From Nonomuraea sp. SYSU D8015 (GTDB lineage: Bacteria > Actinomycetota > Actinomycetes > Streptosporangiales > Streptosporangiaceae), in the NCBI RefSeq assembly GCF_008065375.1, contig NZ_VJYI01000035.1, positions 1-64,000 on the forward strand: a stretch of 64,000 nt of DNA, in the 5' to 3' direction. This document shows positions 32,343 to 40,080 of this stretch, one piece after another (within the stretch, counting starts at the first letter, position 1; each line of letters opens with the position of its first letter). The notes beneath the pieces were generated by a model. The model was not told the DNA's origin. It saw nothing but the letters and a program-made list of their open reading frames with translations, and did no database searches. Position numbers and translations under genes: made by a program.

Positions 32343-33772
32343 TTCACTCCTCCCGCGTGCGCGGCCCTACGCCGCCGTAGCAGCAGTCCGCCGCCCGCGC
32401 TGCCCGCTATCAGCATCGCCCCGCTGGCCATCAGCGCGTACGGCGCCTCCTGCGGCCCATCGGGCGCCTCACCGCTGTCCACGCCGCCCCTGGGGGTCTT
32501 GGCCACCTGCGGCCTGACGTACTTGGTCGCGGTCGGCCCGGTGGTCTTCGGTGTGGCCGTGCTGGTCGTACCCGTCGCTCTTGGGATCACGACTGTGTGG
32601 GACCCGATGACCGTCGGGTAGGAGTAGTTGGGCTGGGTGGCAGACGTCGTCGGGCTGCCCGACGGGCTGCCCGACGAACTGCTCGTCGGGCTGCCCGACG
32701 AGGTGTTCGTCGGGCCGTCGGTGGGCGTGTTGGTGCTCGTGCTCGTGTTCGTGGGGCTCGTCCGGTCCCGCACCGTCACCTCGATCGACACCGGGTTGGC
32801 GACCGGCTTGCAGATCGCGCTGTGGTAGCCGGTCGGAATCTGCGACGTGGCGGTCGACACCTCGAACGCGTCCAGCCAAACCGGCTTGGTCGAGGCGCTC
32901 TGGATCTTGATCGTGTGCTCGCCGTACTTCAGCTGCGGCGACTCCCACAGCGTGTGGCCGCCGTCGAGATCGTCGTTGACGGGATCGTCGTTGCCGTCGC
33001 GGGAGGGGTCCACCGTGGCCCGCTTGATGCCGTCGATGTAGATGTCGACCTTGCCCGCGTCCTTGTCGTGCGGCCCGATGTATTCCACGCTCGTGCCGAC
33101 GAACTTCAGCTCGGCGGAGGCGCCCATCTGGGTGGTCTCGTGCAGGTCGTTGTGCACGTGGTGCTCGGAGCCGGGACGGTCGTCCACCGAGGTCCAGCCC
33201 CCGCTGTAGACGATCTGCATGTCGCTCGGGTTGTCGGTGTCGTCCCCGTCGTTGATGACCACGCTGTTGTCCGGCGGGGTGAAGTCCAACTCGATGTCCT
33301 TCGGCGTGATCCTGATGGTGCCCGGCCTGTTGGTCAGGCCGGGGTCGTTCAGCATCGGGGGAAGGCCGAGAGGGAGGTCGGGGCGGAGCGGGCCCTCGGG
33401 GTCGGCGCTGCCTCTGGGCTGGAGTATGCCCACCCAGTTGCTCTTGAGCTCGACGTTCCCGGTGGCGTGCACCTGGGCGCCCTCGCCGAAGTAGCCGGGC
33501 GACTGGAGCCGGCTGCCGTCGCCGGTGTAGTTCAGCTTCCAGGCGAAGTTGAGCGGGTCGCCGACCGTCAGGTCCGTGGCGAAGGTGAGGTTCGTGGTCA
33601 GACGTACCGGACCGTGCCGGACGATGCTGCTCGGCCCGGCGGGCAAGCAGTCGTAGTCGATGACGAGATCGGCCGGCGCGGCCGACGCGGGCACGCTGGC
33701 ATTCACCACTACACCTAACGCCGCCACAGAACCGACCGCTGCGGCGATCAACCCTTTGCGCCACCGACTCAC
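32339..33772 (-). CDS. Surface stalk protein, putative sortase substrate 2
   Basis: A 477-residue secreted protein. The signal peptide ends near NASVPASAA. The exposed part has two beta-rich domains; the second, with TSVEYIGPHDKDAGKVDIYI, DGIKRATVDPSRDGNDDP and EHTIKIQSASTKPVWLDAFE, looks like a carbohydrate-binding or lectin-type jelly roll. A Ser/Thr/Pro/Gly stalk (about residues 340-420) leads to TPRGGVDSG, a hydrophobic helix (ALMASGAMLIAGSAGGGLLL) and RRRRAAHAGG. It overlaps the second sortase gene by four bases, so enzyme and substrate are made together. Its binding target is unknown. Confidence 0.82.
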   Translation of the reverse strand: MSRWRKGLIAAAVGSVAALGVVVNASVPASAAPADLVIDYDCLPAGPSSIVRHGPVRLTTNLTFATDLTVGDPLNFAWKLNYTGDGSRLQSPGYFGEGAQVHATGNVELKSNWVGILQPRGSADPEGPLRPDLPLGLPPMLNDPGLTNRPGTIRITPKDIELDFTPPDNSVVINDGDDTDNPSDMQIVYSGGWTSVDDRPGSEHHVHNDLHETTQMGASAELKFVGTSVEYIGPHDKDAGKVDIYIDGIKRATVDPSRDGNDDPVNDDLDGGHTLWESPQLKYGEHTIKIQSASTKPVWLDAFEVSTATSQIPTGYHSAICKPVANPVSIEVTVRDRTSPTNTSTSTNTPTDGPTNTSSGSPTSSSSGSPSGSPTTSATQPNYSYPTVIGSHTVVIPRATGTTSTATPKTTGPTATKYVRPQVAKTPRGGVDSGEAPDGPQEAPYALMASGAMLIAGSAGGGLLLRRRRAAHAGGVK

Positions 33773-33893
33773 GGGAGACTCCGATCAACCACAAATAGAC
33801 CGAGGGTAGATCCTAGAGTCGAAAACACCCGCAACACATACCGAAACCGGCATCTTCCGGCACTTGTGATGAAGCCGTGTCCACAGGCACTAA

Positions 33894-33908
33894 CAGAATC
33901 GTATTCTG
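33894..33908 (+). promoter_or_regulatory. CAGAA-N5-TTCTG operator at the acyl-CoA dehydrogenase promoter
   Basis: CAGAATCGTATTCTG has arms CAGAAT and ATTCTG. Flanking bases extend the likeness to the thiolase site: both read AACAGAA, five bases, TTCTGG. TATTCT (33902-33907) within it is a good -10 element, so a bound repressor would block polymerase. Transcription would start near 33914, leaving a short leader with the GGAGG ribosome site. The two sites lie 4.8 kb apart on either side of the sortase block. Confidence 0.65.
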
Positions 33909-33937
33909 GCCGCATCACACCTGCTTGGAGGCGACCG

Positions 33938-35083
33938 ATGCAGCGAGACCTCTTCGACGAGGAGCACCTTCTCTTCAGGGACACCGTGCGCGAGTTCATG
34001 GCCCGCGAGGTCCTGCCTCACCACGCGCAGTGGGAGAAGGACGGCATCGTCCCGCGCGAGGTCTGGAAGAAGGCCGGGGAGCTGGGCATGTTCGGGTTCT
34101 CCGTCCCCGAGGAGTACGGCGGGGCGGGCATCACGGACTTCCGGTACAACGCGGTGATCGTCGAGGAGGTCATGCGGCACGGCGCGACGGGGCTCGGCTT
34201 CACCCTGCACAACGACGTCGTGGCCCCGTACCTCGTCGATCTGACCGACGAGGAGCAGAAGCAGCGCTGGCTGCCCGGCTTCGCCGGCGGCGAGCTGATC
34301 ACGGCGATCGCCATGAGCGAGCCGGGCGCCGGGAGCGACCTGCAGGGGATCAGGACCACGGCCGTCCGCGAGGGCGACCACTACGTGGTCAACGGTCAGA
34401 AGACGTTCATCACCAACGGCATCAACGCCGACCTGGTGGTCGTGGTGGCCAAGACCGACCCGGAGGCGGGGGCGCGCGGCACGACGCTGATCGTGGTGGA
34501 GCGCGGGATGGAGGGCTTCAGCCGCGGGCGCAACCTCGACAAGGTCGGCATGAAGGCGCAGGACACCGCCGAGCTGTTCTTCGAGAACGTCCGCGTGCCC
34601 GTCGCCAACCGCCTCGGCCCGAACGACGGCGAGGGCTTCATCCATCTCATGAACAACCTGCCCCAGGAGCGCCTGTCGATCGCGGTGGCGGCGGTGGCCG
34701 CGGCGGAGACCGTGCTGGAGCAGACCATCGAATACTGCAGGACCCGCCAGGCCTTCGGCCGCAGCATCGGCTCCTTCCAGAACACTCGGTTCGTCCTGGC
34801 CGAGCTGGCCACCGAGACCGAGATCGCCCGCCACTACGTGGACAAGTGCATCGTGGCGCTCAACGCCAAGCAGCTCACCGCGGTGGACGCGGCCAAGGCC
34901 AAGTGGTGGACGACCGAGCTGCAGACCAAGGTCATCGACCGCTGCCTCCAGCTCCACGGCGGCTACGGCTACATGATGGAGTACCCGGTCGCCAAGGCCT
35001 GGCTGGACAGCCGCGTCCAGACGATCTACGGCGGCACCACCGAGATCATGAAGGAGATCATCGGCCGGTCATTCGGCTTCTGA
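33938..35083 (+). CDS. Acyl-CoA dehydrogenase
   Basis: A 381-residue FAD-dependent acyl-CoA dehydrogenase of ordinary length. It starts MQRDLFDEEHLLFRDTVREF at ATG 33938, after GGAGG at a suitable distance. Family motifs are FGFSVPEEYGGAGITDFRYN, AIAMSEPGAGSDLQGIRTTA, the FAD-binding QLHGGYGYMMEYPVAKAWLD, and the C-terminal IYGGTTEIMKEIIGRSF. The catalytic glutamate is expected in the last motif (GTTE) or as in the glutaryl/isovaleryl group; which one cannot be fixed here. It shares an operator with the thiolase gene, so both probably belong to one fatty-acid regulon. Confidence 0.93.
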   Translation: MQRDLFDEEHLLFRDTVREFMAREVLPHHAQWEKDGIVPREVWKKAGELGMFGFSVPEEYGGAGITDFRYNAVIVEEVMRHGATGLGFTLHNDVVAPYLVDLTDEEQKQRWLPGFAGGELITAIAMSEPGAGSDLQGIRTTAVREGDHYVVNGQKTFITNGINADLVVVVAKTDPEAGARGTTLIVVERGMEGFSRGRNLDKVGMKAQDTAELFFENVRVPVANRLGPNDGEGFIHLMNNLPQERLSIAVAAVAAAETVLEQTIEYCRTRQAFGRSIGSFQNTRFVLAELATETEIARHYVDKCIVALNAKQLTAVDAAKAKWWTTELQTKVIDRCLQLHGGYGYMMEYPVAKAWLDSRVQTIYGGTTEIMKEIIGRSFGF

Positions 35084-35127
35084 AGCATTCTGCGCGAGGA
35101 GCCGTCCCACACCGCATACTGGACAGC

Positions 35128-35289
35128 ATGGACGGCGGCCTGATCCTCCTGGTCTTCCTGGCGCTGCTCGTCGCCTGGGGGCTCAATCGCGTCCGCCGGG
35201 CGCTCCGCCTGGGGCCGGTGGGCTATGCCGGCGTGATGATCGTGTTCATCATCGCCATGCTGCTCGTCTGGGGCCAGACGAAGATCTAG
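35128..35289 (+). CDS. Small membrane protein (53 residues)
   Basis: A 53-residue protein made almost entirely of two hydrophobic helices, GLILLVFLALLVAWGLN and AGVMIVFIIAMLLVWGQ, joined by a basic loop RVRRALRLGPVG. ATG 35128 is in the same frame as a longer but non-coding upstream reading. It follows the acyl-CoA dehydrogenase gene by 44 bases and may be translated from the same message, although no strong ribosome site is seen. It overlaps the end of the convergent MarR-type gene by four bases. Function unknown. Confidence 0.6.
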   Translation: MDGGLILLVFLALLVAWGLNRVRRALRLGPVGYAGVMIVFIIAMLLVWGQTKI

Positions 35290-35717
35290 GGGATCGCCTC
35301 GACGAAGCGGGTGAGCAGCCGGGCGAACTCCGCTCGCTCGGCCGCCGACCAACCCTCCATGGCCGCCGCGAACGCCGCCTGCCTGGCCTGATGCGCCTGC
35401 TCCAGCGCGGCCCGCCCACCGTCCGTCAGCACGAGATGCGATCTGCGCCCGTCGGCCTGGTCGGCCTCGCGCCTGACCAGGCCGGCCGCCACGGCGGCGG
35501 CCGCCAGCCGGCTCGCCCGCGGCTGGTCCACGCTCAGCGCCCGCGCGACCGCGGTCACGGTGACCGGCTCGCGGGCGCCCTCGATCACGTCGAGCACGTC
35601 GTATTCGGGCCCGGCGCCCTGGGCCCGAGCCAGCGTCCGCCTGCTCTGCCTGCGCCTGATGGCGACCATCGCCCGCTCGATCGCGCGGAGCTCGGCAATT
35701 TCCTTGTATTCGTACAT
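35286..35717 (-). CDS. MarR-family transcriptional regulator
   Basis: A 143-residue winged-helix regulator. It begins MYEYKEIAELRAIERAMVAI. The recognition region is VTVTAVARALSVDQPRASRL followed by AAAAVAAGLVRREADQADGR and the wing RSHLVLTDGGRAAL; a long helix closes the dimer. ATG 35717 is chosen because a -10-like TACAGT lies nine bases upstream, leaving no room for a leader; an ATG/GTG-type start at 35735 is possible by frame only. It is divergent from the small winged-helix gene at 35738, and both promoters overlap. Confidence 0.85.
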   Translation of the reverse strand: MYEYKEIAELRAIERAMVAIRRRQSRRTLARAQGAGPEYDVLDVIEGAREPVTVTAVARALSVDQPRASRLAAAAVAAGLVRREADQADGRRSHLVLTDGGRAALEQAHQARQAAFAAAMEGWSAAERAEFARLLTRFVEAIP

Positions 35718-35725
35718 ATAGTTGC

Positions 35726-35732
35726 TACTGTA
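35726..35732. promoter_or_regulatory. Overlapping divergent -10 elements
   Basis: TACTGTA reads TACTGT rightwards and TACAGT leftwards, each a fit to the TANNNT -10 consensus. The rightward ATG (35738) begins 6 bases after the element and the leftward ATG (35717) begins 9 bases after it. Each transcript should therefore start at or very near its ATG, as leaderless mRNA. TTGTAT at 35704-35709 is a weak -35 for the rightward promoter. Only one direction could be occupied by polymerase at a time. Confidence 0.5.
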
Positions 35733-35737
35733 CACGC

Positions 35738-36103
35738 ATGGAGAAACACATCGGCTATTGGGTGAAGAATCTTGACACGGTGCTGGAAAGCGCCATGGAC
35801 GACGCGCTGCGGATGTCCCGGCGAGAGTGGCAGGTGCTCAACACCACCGCGCATGGAGGCAGGCCAGCCGAGCTGGAGCCGTTCACCGGCCTGGAGGAGG
35901 CGGTGGAGCGGCTCACCGCCCGAGGATGGCTGGCGGACGGCCGGATCACCGAGGCGGGCAGGGCCGCGCACGCGCAGATCGCCGAGCGGGTGGGCCGGTT
36001 CAGGCGGCAGGTGAGCATGGGCGTGACGCCGGAGGAATATCAGACGACCGTGGACGTGCTGCGGCGCATGGCCGACAACGTCACGAGCCGGCCGGCCTCA
36101 TGA
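35738..36103 (+). CDS. Small winged-helix (MarR-like) protein
   Basis: A 121-residue protein beginning MEKHIGYWVKNLDTVLESAM, the pattern of short MarR-like proteins whose first helix starts HIGYWVK. The DNA-binding half is unusual: RREWQVLNTTAHGGRPAELE and GLEEAVERLTARGWLADGRI, where a normal recognition helix is shortened, so it may dimerise or modulate rather than bind DNA alone. The C-terminal helix (GVTPEEYQTTVDVLRRMADN) is MarR-like. It has no ribosome binding site and is probably translated from a leaderless message. It is divergent from the full-length MarR gene. Confidence 0.72.
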   Translation: MEKHIGYWVKNLDTVLESAMDDALRMSRREWQVLNTTAHGGRPAELEPFTGLEEAVERLTARGWLADGRITEAGRAAHAQIAERVGRFRRQVSMGVTPEEYQTTVDVLRRMADNVTSRPAS

Positions 36104-36874
36104 GCTCGAGGCCTCCAGGAGGACGCGGGCCACGAGGTCCGGGTCGTCGCTCATCGGCACGTGCCCGCAGCCCTTCAGCAGCTTGACCCGCTGCCCCGAC
36201 CAGCGGGCGGCGCGCACCGCCTGGCGGCGCGGCAGCAGCCGGTCGTGGTCGCCCCAGGCGATCGTGATCGGCACCTTGGGCGGCCCGGGCGGCATCACCC
36301 CGGCGAACGCCTCCAGCGTCTCGTCGAAGCCGGTCGACGCGGCCAGCGCCTGGGTGGCCGCCATCAACGCGGTCGGCTCCAGCCTGGACGGGTGCGCGAC
36401 CAGCAGCCCGGCGGGCACGGCCCGCAGGAACGGGCTCTCCGCCATCCGTACGATCTGATCGGGCGGCAGCGCGCGGGCCGTGGCCCGCAGCGCACGCAGC
36501 ACGCTCTGGCAGTAGAGCAGCTCGGGACGGCTCCAGAAGCCGGCCGGGGAGAACGCGGTGGCCGTGCGTACGACGCCGCGTGAGGCCAGCTCCAGCGCGA
36601 TGTAGCCGCCCAGCGAGTTGCCCGCCACGTCCGGCTCGCGGACGCCCAGCAGCGCGCAGAACGACTCGACGGCGTCCGCCAGCGACTCCGCCGTGTACGG
36701 CGTGCCGTCGGGCAACCCCGGCGACACCCCGAAACCGGGCAGATCAACCGCGATCACCGTCCGGGAGGCGGCCAGGCGATCCATGACCGGCAACCACCCC
36801 TGCCAGTGGTGGCCTATGCCGTGGATGAGGATCAGGGGCGCGCCGGCGCCCCGTCGTTCGAAGGCCAGCTCCAT
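36098..36874 (-). CDS. Alpha/beta hydrolase
   Basis: A 258-residue alpha/beta-fold hydrolase. The oxyanion region is LILIHGIGHHWQGWLPVMD, the nucleophile elbow is VAGNSLGGYIALEL (Ser of GNSLG), the acid is likely in ITIAWGDHDRLLP and the histidine in LKGCGHVPMSDDP. It is close to the esterase/MhpC group, but the substrate is unknown. It overlaps the convergent winged-helix gene by six bases and lies 16 bases beyond the phosphatase gene on the same strand, so it is probably co-transcribed with it. Confidence 0.88.
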   Translation of the reverse strand: MELAFERRGAGAPLILIHGIGHHWQGWLPVMDRLAASRTVIAVDLPGFGVSPGLPDGTPYTAESLADAVESFCALLGVREPDVAGNSLGGYIALELASRGVVRTATAFSPAGFWSRPELLYCQSVLRALRATARALPPDQIVRMAESPFLRAVPAGLLVAHPSRLEPTALMAATQALAASTGFDETLEAFAGVMPPGPPKVPITIAWGDHDRLLPRRQAVRAARWSGQRVKLLKGCGHVPMSDDPDLVARVLLEASSS

Positions 36875-36890
36875 TGGGCCAGTAGACCAC

Positions 36891-39113
36891 TCACCTGCCG
36901 CGGGTGGGTATCTCGAACCAGACGGCTTTGCCTTCCCTGGTGGGGCGCGATCCCCAACGCTTGGCGAGCTGGTCGACCAGGTAGAGGCCGCGCCCGCCCT
37001 CGTCGTTCTCCCCGGCGCTGCGGATGCGCGGCAGGCGCAGGTCCTGGTCGAACACCTCGACCCAGACCGACTCCTCGCCCCTGCGCAGCCTCAGGGTGAA
37101 CTCCTTGTCGCCGACCACCTCGTCCTCGAAGCCCGGCATGTCCCAGGACTCCTCGAACGGCAGCGGCGGCCCCTCCACGACCAGCTCCCGGCGGGGCACG
37201 CTCGCGGTGGCCGCGTGCAGCACGACGTTGGTCACGACCTCGGAGACCAGCAGGCAGGCGAGCTCGGCCCGCTCCTCGGGCACGTTCCAGCCCGCGAACG
37301 CCTCGGCCGCCATGCGGCGCGCCTCACCGACCATGATCGGCTGAGCGGGGAACGTGCGCTCCTCGACGTCGAGGTCGGCGTCGCTGGAGCGGACGACCAG
37401 GATCGCCATGTCGTCGTCGATCTCGCCGGGCACCGCGACCGTGGCGACGTCGGCGATGCGCTCGACGTCGGCGTCGGACATCTTGGCGAGCTTGTCGCAG
37501 AGCACGCCGAGCGTCTCGGCGTCGCTCGGCATCCGGCCGTCGCGGCCGGGACGCCGGTCGACCAGGCCGTCGGTGTAGAGGAGCAGCGCCGCGCCCGGCG
37601 GGAGGGTGCGGGTCTCCTCCTTGTAGACCAGGTCGGCGTGCATGCCCTTGGCGCGTACGCCGAGCGGCTGGCCGACCTCCTCGATGTCGAGCTCGACGCA
37701 CTGGCCGTCGACCAGCAGCAGCGGCGGCGCGTGGCCCGCGTTGGCGAAGGACAACTGGCGCGACCAGGCGTCGTAGACGAGGTATTGGCAGGTGACGATG
37801 GGCGGGACGCTGACGTCGGCGCCGGCGTCGTCCTGCTCGGGGGTGGCGATGATGCGGGTCCACTCGTCGAGCCTGGCCAGGATGTCGGCGGGCGACTTGT
37901 CGTCCTGGGCGAAGGCCCGCAGCGCGGCCCTGAGCTGGCCCATGATGGCCGCGGCCTTGGCGCCCCGGCCCTCGACGTCCCCGATCACGATGCCGACGCG
38001 GCCGGCGGACAGCGGGATCACGTCGTACCAGTCGCCGCCGACCTGGGTCTGGATGCCCTGCCCGTGGGAGGCCAGCGGGGCCGCCGGGTAGTAGCGCACC
38101 GCGATCTCCAGGCCGTCGAGCTGCGGCAGCGCCCTGGGCAGCAGGTATTTCTGGAACGACTCGGCGGTGTGCCGCTCCTCCTCGAACAGCAGCGCGTTGT
38201 CGATCGCGACGGCCACCCGCGTGGCGATGGCGCCCACGAAGTCGCGGTCGAAGGCGTCGTAGTGGGGGCTGCGGCGGTCGGTGAGGTTGGACAGGCCGAG
38301 GTACATCAGGCCGAGCGTCTCGCCGCGCACCAGCAGGGGGGCGACGATGGCCGAGGTCATGCCGATCTCGCCGCACAGCCGCGCGCTGTTGTCATGGGGC
38401 GCCGGGTAGCGGCTGGTGGAGAAGTCTTCGACGAGGATGGTCTCCTGGCGGCGGAGTGCCGTGTCCGCGTAGTGGCCGGAGGGGTAGCGGATCTCCGCGC
38501 CCACCGGCTTCCATGTTCCCGACGGCGGCGTCCACCCCTGCACGTGTTGTGAGACCCGGCGGACGAGCCGGTCGCCCTCCATGAGCTCGATGAAGCAGTG
38601 GTCGGCGAACTGCGGGACGAGCATCTCGGCGACGCGCTTGAGCGTCTCCTCGACGTAGAGGGAGCCGGCCAGCCGCTCGCCGATGCGCTCCAGCAGCCCG
38701 AACCGGTCTTTCTCCCGCTCGTTGCTGCGCAGCGCCTCGCGGGCGGTGACGACGATGCCCGTCACCGCACCCGACTGGTGGCGCAGCGGCACCGCCTGGG
38801 CGCGGACGTAGACGATGGTGCCGTCGCCGCGCTTGACGTCGAAGGTGCCCTCCCAGACGCCGCCCTTGAGCACGTGTTTGGCGAGCTCGATGGCGAGCGG
38901 GTGGTCCTTCTCCATGATCCCGAGGGAGAGGACCGACGTTTCCCTGGGCGGGATGTGGCCAACCCGGCCGAAGAGCTTTTCGGCGAAGGGGTTCCAATAG
39001 AGGAGGTTGCTGAAACGGTCGGTGACGACCACCGCCATTTCCGCGTGGTCCAGCACGGATCCGGCCGCCAGGTGATCAGCCGCATCCTGTGACAGATCCC
39101 CCCAACGCTTCAT
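36891..39113 (-). CDS. PAS-GAF-PP2C serine phosphatase with C-terminal HATPase (RsbU/RsbW type)
   Basis: A 740-residue signalling protein. Order of domains: PAS (about 20-130, VVVTDRFSNLLYWNPFAEKL), GAF (about 140-315), SpoIIE-type PP2C phosphatase (about 340-580) and an anti-sigma-type HATPase (about 590-740). Metal-binding motifs are intact: GGDWYDV, GDVEGRGAKAA, FANAGHAPPLLL, YTDGLVD and DDMAILVVRS. The ATPase keeps SEVVTNVVLHA and EGGRGLYLVDQL. Such proteins dephosphorylate anti-anti-sigma factors and can also act as their kinase. A STAS protein is encoded at 48384. ATG 39113 (MKRWGDLSQD) is preferred over an upstream frame extension. Confidence 0.9.
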   Translation of the reverse strand: MKRWGDLSQDAADHLAAGSVLDHAEMAVVVTDRFSNLLYWNPFAEKLFGRVGHIPPRETSVLSLGIMEKDHPLAIELAKHVLKGGVWEGTFDVKRGDGTIVYVRAQAVPLRHQSGAVTGIVVTAREALRSNEREKDRFGLLERIGERLAGSLYVEETLKRVAEMLVPQFADHCFIELMEGDRLVRRVSQHVQGWTPPSGTWKPVGAEIRYPSGHYADTALRRQETILVEDFSTSRYPAPHDNSARLCGEIGMTSAIVAPLLVRGETLGLMYLGLSNLTDRRSPHYDAFDRDFVGAIATRVAVAIDNALLFEEERHTAESFQKYLLPRALPQLDGLEIAVRYYPAAPLASHGQGIQTQVGGDWYDVIPLSAGRVGIVIGDVEGRGAKAAAIMGQLRAALRAFAQDDKSPADILARLDEWTRIIATPEQDDAGADVSVPPIVTCQYLVYDAWSRQLSFANAGHAPPLLLVDGQCVELDIEEVGQPLGVRAKGMHADLVYKEETRTLPPGAALLLYTDGLVDRRPGRDGRMPSDAETLGVLCDKLAKMSDADVERIADVATVAVPGEIDDDMAILVVRSSDADLDVEERTFPAQPIMVGEARRMAAEAFAGWNVPEERAELACLLVSEVVTNVVLHAATASVPRRELVVEGPPLPFEESWDMPGFEDEVVGDKEFTLRLRRGEESVWVEVFDQDLRLPRIRSAGENDEGGRGLYLVDQLAKRWGSRPTREGKAVWFEIPTRGR

Positions 39114-39236
39114 CCGGAGACCACTCCTCGGGGTGGCGAGCACGCAAAGCAGACCACGGGCGCTCCTGCAACAGTCTTGGTCAGGGGAGAGTGGAGGGCC
39201 TCCCAGGAGGGATTCAACCAAGCCGCTGCGCGCGCG

Positions 39237-39941
39237 TCAGCGCTTGGAGACAAAAACGTGCGCGGCAACATCGCGCGGAAGCTCCGCGGGAGTGTCGTTC
39301 GCGTCACCGTCACCTGTCACCCGCACACCGTCGTCGCTCGCCGCGAGCGTGACCTCGCGTCCGGGTTGTATCCCAACTTGCTTGAGTTTAAGCATCACAG
39401 CGGGATCACTTTGCACTTGTTCGCTAATTCGCCGGACGACGACGGGTATATCTCTCGGCCCCGCCAGGTCGCACATCGACGTCAACGCGTTGGCGCCGGA
39501 CTCGGCGGCCTCCTTGGCCCCCAGCTCGGCGAGCCCCGGGATGGGGTTGCCGTGCGGGCAGACCGTGGGGTTGCCGAGCAGTGTCACCAGCCGCGACTCG
39601 ACCGACTCCGACATGACGTGCTCCCAGCGGCACGCCTCGATGTGCACCTCTTCCCACGGAAGGCCGATCACCTGGGTCAGCAGGCACTCGGCGAGCCGGT
39701 GCTTGCGCATCACGCGGGTGGCGAGCTGGCGGCCGAGCTCGGTCATGGACAGGTGCCGGTCACCCTCGACGCGGACGAGCCCGTCACGCTCCATGCGCGC
39801 GACGGTCTGGCTCACCGTGGGGCCACTCTGCTGCAGGCGCTCGGCGATGCGGGCGCGAAGGGGGACGATGCCCTCCTCTTCGAGCTCGTAAATCGTGCGG
39901 AGGTACATCTCCGTCGTGTCGATCAGGCCGTGTGCGGTCAA
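39237..39941 (-). CDS. DtxR/IdeR-type metal-dependent regulator
   Basis: A 234-residue regulator. The winged helix (residues 1-70) reads LIDTTEMYLRTIYELEEEGI and RIAERLQQSGPTVSQTVARM. The metal-binding and dimer domain has HRLAECLLTQVIGLPWEEVH and EACRWEHVMS, with the Cys, Glu and His ligands of the DtxR primary site in their usual order. A C-terminal SH3-like domain follows. It therefore probably senses Fe(II) or Mn(II) and represses uptake genes. The start is TTG at 39941, supported by GGGAGGA about five bases upstream. It is divergent from udgX. Confidence 0.92.
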   Translation of the reverse strand: MTAHGLIDTTEMYLRTIYELEEEGIVPLRARIAERLQQSGPTVSQTVARMERDGLVRVEGDRHLSMTELGRQLATRVMRKHRLAECLLTQVIGLPWEEVHIEACRWEHVMSESVESRLVTLLGNPTVCPHGNPIPGLAELGAKEAAESGANALTSMCDLAGPRDIPVVVRRISEQVQSDPAVMLKLKQVGIQPGREVTLAASDDGVRVTGDGDANDTPAELPRDVAAHVFVSKR

Positions 39942-40080
39942 GACAGTCCTCCCAACTGAATGTTACGCCGGTCGTGGCGTTGTGGGTCCGTCCGGACTCT
40001 GGCCCCACTCGACCCCAGGACTGAGCCCGTCCGCTTCGGGCACAGGGCTCACAGGAACCCTATTGGGAGAACGACCGACG

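Noticed and set aside
32650..32720. Direct repeats GGGCTGCCCGAC as a regulatory array
   Set aside because: They encode the Gly/Ser/Pro stalk of the second sortase substrate and stay in frame.
33877..35127. Frame-shifted extension of the small membrane protein
   Set aside because: It is an alternative frame of the acyl-CoA dehydrogenase gene; only the last 53 codons look real.
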